The notes under the pieces are model-generated. The model was given only the letters and a program-made list of their open reading frames with translations. It did no database searches and was not told the origin of the DNA. Shown here in pieces: positions 56,161 through 64,000 of a DNA stretch of 64,000 nt. The stretch is taken from the NCBI GenBank assembly GCA_947650365.1, contig CANTAL010000002.1, forward strand, positions 2,611,501-2,675,500. The letters run 5' to 3'. A program made the position numbers and the translations under genes. This DNA is from Chamaelirium japonicum. Taxonomy: Eukaryota; Streptophyta; Magnoliopsida; Liliales; Melanthiaceae. Each line of letters starts with the position of its first letter. The first letter of the stretch is position 1.

Positions 56161-59100
56161 CTAGTCATTTTCTGTCTCATCTCTGTCACTCTCATCGCTT
56201 CCCTCTTCTATTATTTGATCTGCATTCGCTGTCCAGTTTATATTGTCGACATCTTCATTTTCGTCGTGCACTGCGTCGACAATGATTATCTCATCATTCT
56301 GGTATGCATCCAAATCATCATCGACGACCCCCGCATCCTTGTCTCCCATGTCGTAAAAATCTCTGGGTGGTGACCTGACTACAATTTGCCAACCTGGAGA
56401 GGTATTATCCGGTGCATAAAATATCTGTTGCGCTTGAGAGGCAAGAATGAATGGATCTTCATATTGGGTATTCAATCTCTTGGCAGTGTTGATGCTGATA
56501 AAACCGTATTTGTCGACATTATAACCAGTCCCGCGATTATTAACATCATACCAATCGCATTTGAATAATACGATCCGATTTTGGCCAAGGAATTTAATCT
56601 CGAGAATCTCGTTGAGGACGCCGTAGAAGTCGATATTTTCTAATTCTTCTTGCTCACCGTTGACGACAACCCCACTATTTTGGGTTCTTCGTGATTTTTC
56701 ACTATCTTTCGTCCGAAATCTATAACCGTTCACGATATAACCATCGTACGATATTGCGTCTTGCAAAGGACTACAAGATAAGCGCCAGAGATCCTCATTC
56801 ATCAGCGGATCGTGGTTGTCGTGCAGCTCCTGTGCCTATAATAACCACACGACATTCATGATATGAACACATAATTATTGTTCGGTAATGGATGTCAATG
56901 AAATTCAGTAATGATGTGAATACTTACGTGTTTCTCGAACCACGATGGGAATTCACGATCATGAATTTGGGGAGCATTTCGAATACCCCGATTATTAATG
57001 ATGGCTTTATGCTTCCTGTTTTACCGGTTATGAATTAGATTATAATTAGCACATATACTTAATGAATGGACTGAAAGAATGAGTAAATGATCGTAAAATG
57101 CTTACTCAATGAATGGCCACACTTCATCACATTGGCGCAACACATACATATGTGCCTGTTGAATCTCATCTACAGACAATCGACGGGTTTTGCCTCCTCC
57201 TACAGGTCTACCCATTTCGGCAAATATAGACAGACCCCCATCGAAGTCTATTGGACCACCGTCATAGTTCCGCTCAAGTTGATTGAATCGCGTGTCTATA
57301 CCATGTAGGTATCTTGAGCAGAATGTTAGACATTCTTCTGCTAGGTATCCTTCAGCAATTGATCCCTCCGGACGACTTTTATTACGAACATATGATTTCA
57401 ATGTTCGCAAGTACCTAATTTGAGAAAAAAATATTTGTATGAATATATCAAGAACGATCAAATACATTGTGCGAATGAGACGAGACGATTACCTCTCGAT
57501 AAAATACATCCACCGGTAATGAACTGGGCCGCCGAGTTTGGCCTCATTTGCCAAGTGAACGGTCAAATGCACCATGACATCAAAGAATGAAGGTGGAAAT
57601 ATCATCTCTAACTTGCACAATGTGAGCGCAATATCCCTCTCCATCTGTTCAAGTTGGTCCACTCTAAGTACCTTCGAGCACAACTGTCTGAAAAAAGTGC
57701 TGAGCTCAATTAACGGACCGGACACCTCTTCGGTTAAATTCCCACGTATAGCAAGAGATAACAATCGCTGCATAAGAACATGACAATCGTGGCTCTTTAA
57801 TCCAGACAACTTCCGGCCGTTCTCTTGCACGCATCGTGCGATATTCGAAGAATAACCGTCTGGCGTTTTCACAGACCGTAGGAATGCACATAAGGCTGCC
57901 TTTTGCTGTGAGCTCATGGTGTAGCATGCAACTGGCAACACATACTTATCCCCAATCTCTTGGGGATGAAGTGATTTTCGGATGCCCAACTCCTTAAGAT
58001 CGAGACGAGATTTAAGATTATCCTTCGTCTTACCGTCGAGATTCAGCAGTGTTCCTATAATGTTGTCACACACATTTTTCTCAATATGCATGACATCCAA
58101 GTTATGCCGCAAGAGTAGGCTGCTCCAGTACGGTAGTTTAAAGAAAATACTCTTCTTCTTCCAGTTATGCTCACGCGTTGAATCTTCATGCGTTCTCTTC
58201 TTTTTACCTTTTCCAAGTGCCACGGCATCAAGCTGATCCAATTCGCACAAGACTTCTACCCCCGAAAGCTGCTCCGGGGCCTTTGCAAGTTCCTTCTTGC
58301 CGTTGAAAGCTCTTTTGTTCTGCCTCCACTTATGGCCGTCAACAAGGAATCTTCGATGGCCCATATAACAGAACTTGCCTCCGTTCTTCAATCGTAATGA
58401 ATCTGTCTCCTTATTGCATGTAGGGCACGCCAATTTTCCTTTAGTACTCCACCCGGATAAGTTGGCATATGCAGGAAAATCGTTGATGGTCCATAGAAGT
58501 GCCGCATGCATCCGAAAATTCTGGCGCAACGAGGCATCATACGTATCGGCCCCAACTTCCCATAACTCGTTCAACTCCTCAATCAACGGCTGCAAGTAAA
58601 CGTCAATATCATTACCAGGCGACCTGGGTCCGGGAATGAGCAAGGAGAGCATTGTGTATGGCTTTTTTAAGCACATCCAGGGAGGCAAATTGTATGGAAC
58701 TAGGACAACTGGCCAAATGCTGTACGACACACTCATATTCCCAAAGGGATTGAAGCCATCGCTAGCAAGCCCTAACCTGACGTTGCGAACTTCACATGCG
58801 AATTCAGGATATGTATGATCAAAATCTTTCCACGTCAGAGAGTCGGCCGGATGTCTCATAATCCTGTCATCTGTACGTTCTCGTGCATGCCACCTCATGT
58901 GCTCAGCAGTCTTCGATGACATAAACAACCTCTGAAGCCTGTCCCTGAGCGGGAAGTATAGGAGAACCTTTGCAGATACATTTTTCTTCCTTCGACTGGT
59001 ACTAGACTCGGCATCCGTCTCTTTATATCTCGTTGCTCCGCATATGTGGCATGACCGCGCATGTTCGTACTCTTTCCGGTACAACATACAATCGTTCACG

Positions 59101-59762
59101 CATGCATCAATTTTCTCATAACCCAGACCGAGATCTTTAATTGTCTTCTTCGCCTCGTAGAATGATTTCGGTACTGTCTCACCCATAGGAAAAGCCTCTT
59201 TCAGCAACTCTACCAACATATTAAATGACTTATTACTCCAACCATTGAGGCACTTCAAATGAAGAAGCTTTACAGTGAAAGAGAGTTTTGAAAACTTCTC
59301 ACACCCCGGGTATAGAGGTTGTTCGGCATCTTTAAGCAATCTGTAGAACTTGTCCGCTTCGATATTGGGCTGATCACCTGACGGTGTTTCCGTGCCTATT
59401 CCACCTTGCAAATCATGTATCATACCCTGCATGTCATCGTCATCGTCTGTATTAATATTATCATCAGCGATCACTGTGTTTGAAGTTTCACCGTGAGCTG
59501 CCATGGGGACTGCATCTAGCTCCTCACCGTGCGAGAACCAACGGGTATAGGTAACGTCAATGCCACGCATTACCAGATCAACCTCACATTCCTCTCGAAC
59601 CTTCCTAATCACCCTTCCGCAGTCTATACAGGGACACACAATTTTTCCATCAAGCGGTGCAAGACGCTCAAATGCAAAATCCAAAAATTTCCTGACTCCT
59701 TCTCTGTACTCTTGGCTCATGCGATTCGAATTACGCATCCAACTCTTATCGATCGAAGACAT
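56161..59762 (-). CDS. TNP2: TNP2-type CACTA transposase, 1113 aa, four exons
   Basis: Catalytic transposase that cuts and joins the element ends in the nucleus. Exons are 59762-57493, 57414-57106, 57015-56928 and 56835-56161. The introns (78, 90 and 92 bp) are GT-AG, and the 3,342 spliced bases stay open to TAG at 56163-56161. Domains in order: a transposase-associated domain at about 6-80 with CPCIDC (43-48) and TRWFSHGE; a short acidic linker; the tnp2 transposase domain (PF02992) at about 210-460 with ASDGFNPFG (D335), NLPPWMC, IPGPRSPG and TINDFPAY (D428); CPTC (446-449) and GHRRF (H469); then LDVMHIEKN (D556, E561); DUF4218 at about 680-860, split by intron 1 inside FIER/YLRTL; and DUF4216 at about 965-1035. 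The tail is acidic. D335, D428 and E561 are plausible DDE residues by position, not proven. Length and order are those of full TNP2 proteins, with no frameshift. The start is the first ATG and gives the usual SIDKSWM opening. Confidence 0.93.
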
Positions 59763-61598
59763 CTTCGTCTATCTGGCTATACAACACCTGACATATAATT
59801 TCAAACAATGTTATAAGACTCCGCACAATTTCGGTTTCGGTTCTCGGGTAGGTGGAGATTTAAATAGATGGGGTAATACTGAAATTAACAAATGGAGGCA
59901 ACATAATTTGAACCTAGGACCTCGCAGAAACCAAAACTCTGATATCACGTGGCCATCTTAAGGTTTTGGGTAAGATAGTTATCTAACATCTAGCTAGGCA
60001 TTCCCTGTGACCATGACCTTACTGTCGAGCTGCTTAACTATGCTCATGAGTCGTCTATAGCTTAATTAAGACCACTTACGTACAAACCCAGTTAGCCATA
60101 TGCGTTTGGGACATATCCAGAGTTGCTTGGCTTAACCAACAGCCCTTGATAGCATCCTTTTGGGTTCAAAATTAAACGGAAACAACATTGGCTGCACACT
60201 TGCTGCACCTGTTATTCACGTTTAAATGATCCACATGGACCGTCCCGATTGAGCCATAAGCAAGTACAGTGTACCAGTCGGGAAGTAAAAATGCTCTTGT
60301 CCTTTCTTGGGAAAAAAAAAAACATTTTAATTTCTTTTAACCATAATGATGCGTCCCGATCACAGCCGTCCGTTGCACAAAACCCCAATTGGCAGGCTGT
60401 GATTGGATGACACGCCATTCTGGTTAGGTATTCAGGTTAGAGGTTGGGGGTGAAAAGTAAACCTTCCATTGCGGTTGGTTTGTCGTGCATTCTAGAGGTG
60501 ATAGGTCTGAGTCCACCAACAAATTGGCTCTTGTACGAGGGCGTCAGATGTTTGGCCGTCCAAGTGGACCTACTTGGCCTTGGTGAGCCAAATATTCAGC
60601 CAGAGTCTGATGCTTGACTCAACCCTGATTCAGACTCAGGTGCGCCCCTCATTGTGACCGGTGGTACGGGCTTCCTGGTCTTGATTTTGGATCGTTTGTT
60701 TGGTTCTACAAAGGCACGTACAGTTCGGGTGCATGGCACGCGCACATCTCGAGCTAGTTGACCGCACGTGCTAGGCACTTTTATTCAACCAAGTGGCTCG
60801 GTCCGGTCAGGTCGGGTTGGGTCTACGTTCTAAGTGCATACTATCAAGCCAAGAGGCTCAGTTCCTTCTGGACGTTATATGCTACTTCCTTCTGCCTGAA
60901 ATAGCTTTTTTTTTTTTTTTCATAAAGAGAATACACTTAGAGGTGACAATTTGCAGCTGCTCGTTGCCACCGCCCCAACAGAGACGAGAAGCCATAGGGA
61001 GAGGAGACTGATTTAGGATTTCTTTGTTTTATTTTTTAAATTTTTGAAGGAATTTATTAGGTAAAAGAATTTCAGACTTTCAGTCGGATGTGACAAGATT
61101 ATAATTATTTTCAATCATTTCCCTCTAAATACAAAAAAAACAGTCCATTAGTAGATCTAAACCGCATTAGCATCACCTCATTACAATTATTTTCAATCAT
61201 TTCCCTCTAAATACAAAAAAAAAAAACCACAACTATAGGTCCCAACTATTAAACAACTACCACACATCAATGATCACCCACGAGGAGGAGGAGGAGGAGG
61301 AGGAGCTCACCGGGGGGAGGAGGAGGAGGAGGATCTCACCGGCCGGAGCCCACGAGGACGAGGAGGGACGACGGATGCCCACGAGGAGGAGGAGGGACGA
61401 CGGATGCCGGATCTCGATCACCAACCGCCGGTCGATTGGTCGGCCGGAGGGACGCGACGGGGCCGGGGAGGGGGGGAGGGAGGCCGGGGAGGGGGGGAGA
61501 CTTAGAGAGAGAGAAAGGGCCGGGGGAGAGGTTCAGATCGAAAATAGAACAGAGAAAGCTAGGAGGGGATCGCTGAAATTAATTTATGTGAGGATTTT
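59763..61598 (-). promoter_or_regulatory. 5' leader/upstream region of the transposase gene
   Basis: About 1.8 kb between the TNP2 start and the right subterminal repeats; no coding sequence is recognised. TNP2 is preceded, on the minus strand, by TTATATGTCAG with its AG at 59789-59788, a possible acceptor for a spliced leader. Around 59906-59950 a short segment (minus strand TGATATCAGAGTTTTGG) resembles tRNA-primer-site sequence of plant retroelements, weakly. A T-run lies at 60906-60920. A 43-bp repeat (ATTTTCAATCATTTCCCTC inside) occurs at 61098 and again 82 bp later. A GC-rich tract with GAG triplets occupies about 61279-61560 and is CT-rich on the coding strand. In maize Spm the promoter is subterminal and the first exon is GC-rich. 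The same arrangement here is inference, and no TATA box was assigned. Confidence 0.5.
61279..61560 (-). promoter_or_regulatory. GC-rich, pyrimidine-rich (coding strand) tract, possible untranslated first exon
   Basis: Starts with about seven GAG triplets (61282-61302), followed by repeated AGGAGGAGGA, CACGAGGAGGAGG and GGAGGGGGGGAG strings. It includes two related copies of a segment beginning CCCACGAGGA (about 61349 and 61379). It contrasts sharply with AT-rich flanks and lies just inside the subterminal motifs at the 5' end of the genes. An open frame on the plus strand here is low-complexity Glu/Arg and not credible as a gene. Confidence 0.45.
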
Positions 61599-62359
61599 TA
61601 CCGACGGTAAATAACAATCCGTCGGTAAAACTAATTTTTTTACCGACGGTAAATAACAATCCGTCGGTAAAACTCCACGACTAAAATTCAACTTCAATTT
61701 TTTCCAGAGGCTCGGTTTGGCACCCTGAGTTTCGTCGGGACATTTTACCGACGGAAATTTAATTACCGTCGGTACTGTACCGACGGATATATAAAGTCCG
61801 TCGGTATAATCCCGACGAAAGCACAAGTTCAATTTTTTCCAGAGGCTCGGTTTGGCACCCTGAGTTTCGTCGGGACATTTTACCGACGGAAACTAAATTA
61901 CCGTCGGTATTGTGCCGACGGACATATAAATACCGTCGGTATAATTAGTTATACCGACGGAAATTTAACGCCCGTCGGTAAATAGCACGACGAAACTCAA
62001 CCTCCTATTTTTTTCCAGAGGCTCGGTTTTTACACTGAGTTTCGTCGGGACACTTTTACCGACGGAAATTTTATTACCGTCGGAAAATTGCCGACGGATA
62101 TATTATGGCTGTCGGTAAAATTGGTTATACCGACGGACATACAATTACCGTCGGTAAAATATCACGACGATGACATTTTGCCGACGGTTTATATGTAACC
62201 GTCGGTAATAATTATATTACCGACGGTAAATATGTATACCGTCGGTATAAATATGCAAAGAAAATAAAAAAAATTGAAGTTATAATACCGACGGATATTA
62301 TTGTAACCGTCGGTAAAAAGTGTATTATTACCGACGGTAATAATAAGGTCCGTCGGTAA
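61599..62359. repeat. Right subterminal repeat region
   Basis: Around two dozen TACCGACGG/CCGTCGGTA motifs in about 760 bp, mostly as inverted pairs 10-25 bp apart. A 41-bp direct repeat opens the region (TTTACCGACGGTAAATAAC at about 61597 and 61638). Three diverged copies of a longer unit share CCAGAGGCTCGGTTT followed by CTGAGTTTCGTCGGGACA, with the core at 61704, 61839 and 62015. This end is longer and denser in motifs than the left, as expected if it also holds the promoter. Confidence 0.88.
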
Positions 62360-62379
62360 AGACCCTATTTCTTGTAGTG
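62350..62379 (-). repeat. Terminal inverted repeat, right (gene 5' side)
   Basis: Read on the minus strand it starts CACTACAAGAAATAGGG and ends TTTACCGACGG, with 24 of 30 bases matching the left terminus. Confidence 0.93.
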
Positions 62380-62382
62380 ATT
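62380..62382 (+). other. Target-site duplication ATT, right
   Basis: ATT directly after the final GTAGTG, identical to 48948-48950. The sequence continues CTAATTTATTCGCACG, the rest of a satellite monomer. Confidence 0.93.
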
Positions 62383-64000
62383 CTAATTTATTCGCACGAT
62401 CCATTCTAATTCCTTCGTATGATCTATTCTAATTCATTCGTACGGTATGATTCATTCTAATTCATTCGTATGATTCATTCTAATTCAATCCATTCTAATT
62501 CATTCGTACGATCCATTCTAATTCATTCGTACGATCCATTCTAATTCATTCGTACGATTCATTCTAATTCAATCCATTCTAATTCATTCATACGATCCAT
62601 TCTAATTCATTCGTACGATCTATTCTATTTCATTCATACAATCCATTCTTACTCAATCGTATGATCTATTCAAATCCATTCGCACAATCTAGTCTAATTC
62701 ATTCGTACGATCCATTCTAATTCATTTGTACGATCCGTTCTAATTCATTCGCACAATCTATTCTAATTCATTCGTACGATCCATTCTAATTCATTCGCAC
62801 GATCCATTTTAATTCATTCATACGATCCATTCTAATTCATTCGTACGAATGAGTAAGAATGGATCGTACGAATGAAATAGAATGGATTGTACGAATGAAT
62901 TAAAATGGATACATTCGTGCGAATGAATTAGGATGGATCGTATGAATGAATTAGAATGGATCGTACGAAGGAATTAGAATGGATCGTACGAATGAATTAG
63001 AATGGATCATATGAATGAATTAGAATGGATCGTACGAATGAATTAGAATGGATCGTATGAATGAATTAGATTGGATCGTATTAATGAATTAGAATGGATC
63101 GTACGAATGAATTAGAATAGATCGTACGAATGAATTAGAATGGATACGAATGAATCGTACGAATGAGTAAGAATGGATCTATTCTAATTCATTCATACGA
63201 TCCATTCTAATTCATTCGCACGCTATTCTAATTCTTTTGTACGATCCATTCTAATTCATTCGCACGATCCATTCTAATTCATTCATACGAATCCATTCTA
63301 TTTCATTCGTACGATCTATTCTATTTCATTCGTACAATCTATTCTAATTCATTCATACGATCCATTCTAATTTATTCGTACGATCCATTCTAATTCATTC
63401 GCACGCTATTCTAATTCATTCGTAGGATCCATTCTAATTCATTACTACGATCCATTCTAATTCATTCATACGATCCATTCTAATTCATTCGTACGATCCA
63501 TTCTAATTCATTCGTACGATCCATGCTAATTCATTCGTACGATCCATTCTAATTCATGCGCACAATCTATTCTAATTCATTCGCACAATCTATTCTAATT
63601 CATTCGTACGATCCATTCTAATTAATTCGTACGATCCATTCTAATTCATTCGCACGCTATTCTAATTCATTCGTAGGATCCATTCTGATTCATTCGTGCA
63701 AAAGAATTAGAATGGATCGTACGAATGAATTAGAATGGATCGTATGCATGAATTAGAATGGATCGTACGAATGAATTAGAATGGATCGTGCGAATGAATT
63801 AGAATGGATCATATGAATGAATTAGAATGGATCGTATGAATGAATTAGAATGAATCGTGCGAATAAATTAGAATGGATCGTATGAATGAATTAGAATGGA
63901 TCGTACGAATGAAATAGAATGGATTGTACGAATGAGATAGAATGGATCGTACGAATGAATTAGAATGGATACATTCGTGTGAATCCATTCAATTTCATTC
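62383..64000. repeat. 23-bp satellite array, right part
   Basis: Continuation of the same satellite beyond the transposon, about 70 monomers, running off the window. Runs: F 62383-62845, R to 63178, F to 63690, R to 63985, then F. The flip at 62846 is centred on CATTCGTACGAATG. The variant CGCACGCTATTC, lacking part of a monomer, recurs at about 63207, 63400 and 63650, marking a local higher-order unit. No gene is present. Confidence 0.95.

Larger units (their letters stand above)
48951..62379. mobile_element. Complete CACTA (En/Spm-like) DNA transposon, 13,429 bp
   Basis: The element begins CACTACAAAA and ends TTGTAGTG, the terminal signature that names the superfamily. The 30 terminal bases at each end pair as inverted repeats with 24 of 30 matching. 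They are flanked by a perfect ATT duplication. Both ends carry subterminal TACCGACGG/CCGTCGGTA motifs in both orientations. The interior encodes, both on the minus strand, a TNP2-type transposase (56161-59762) and a Transposase_24-type protein (53500-55200), each intact after splicing. Two 181-bp tandem arrays and several smaller repeats fill the non-coding part. Intact ends, duplication and genes point to a fairly recent insertion that may be autonomous. Activity itself cannot be read from sequence. Transcription runs from the right end towards the left. Confidence 0.96.

Noticed and set aside
60212..61011. Small frames of 60-72 codons upstream of TNP2
   Set aside because: Compositionally ordinary, with no recognisable domain and no supporting splice or start context.
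61270..61614. Plus-strand 114-codon frame rich in Glu and Arg
   Set aside because: It is a reading of a GAG-triplet and G-rich low-complexity tract, lies antisense to the transposon genes, and shows no domain.
1..64000. tRNA, rRNA, telomere repeats or other transposon families
   Set aside because: I saw no cloverleaf, rRNA segment or TTTAGGG-type runs, and no second set of terminal repeats outside the CACTA element.

Overview
This is nuclear DNA from a flowering plant, with no sign of bacterial, organellar or rDNA content. The evidence is a complete plant-type CACTA (En/Spm) DNA transposon with intron-containing transposase genes, inserted in a very large short-period satellite. I cannot name the species from the sequence.

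Layout. (1) Positions 1-48950 and 62383-64000 are one 23-bp satellite. The monomer at 962-984 reads GATCCATTCTAATTC followed by ATTCGTAC. About 50.6 kb of it is present here, roughly 2,200 monomers by division. The array reverses strand about 80 times and holds several multi-kilobase internal duplications: about 4 kb at 17.5-26.1 kb, 2.75 kb at 29.7-35.2 kb, and three 1.4-1.7 kb units at 40.6-45.3 kb. It also carries recurrent marker blocks. No gene is supported inside it. (2) Positions 48951-62379 are a 13,429-bp CACTA element with 30-bp terminal inverted repeats (24/30 matching), a 3-bp ATT target-site duplication, and dense subterminal TACCGACGG/CCGTCGGTA motifs at both ends. Removing the element and one ATT restores an ordinary satellite monomer.

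Inside the element, both genes are on the minus strand. A TNP2-type transposase (start 59762, stop 56161, four exons, 1113 aa after splicing) lies upstream of a Transposase_24/Ptta-type second protein (start 55200, stop 53500, six exons, 427 aa). Both open reading frames are intact once GT-AG introns are removed, so the element could be autonomous. A second kind of tandem repeat, with a 181-bp unit, sits inside the element. About 18.6 copies lie downstream of the second gene (49950-53324, plus a fragment to 53422), and about 3.5 copies in the opposite orientation lie between the two genes (55369-56010). A strong-looking donor just after the second gene's stop codon and a strong-looking acceptor at 49901 suggest that the large 181-bp array may sit in a 3'UTR intron.

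How the parts fit: by family knowledge TNP2 is the catalytic transposase, and the second protein is the likely partner that binds the subterminal motifs. The inverted 181-bp arrays could form a long hairpin in a read-through transcript. The features most worth a second look are the strand-flipping satellite with its amplified junction block, and the 181-bp satellite-like array carried by an apparently intact transposon.
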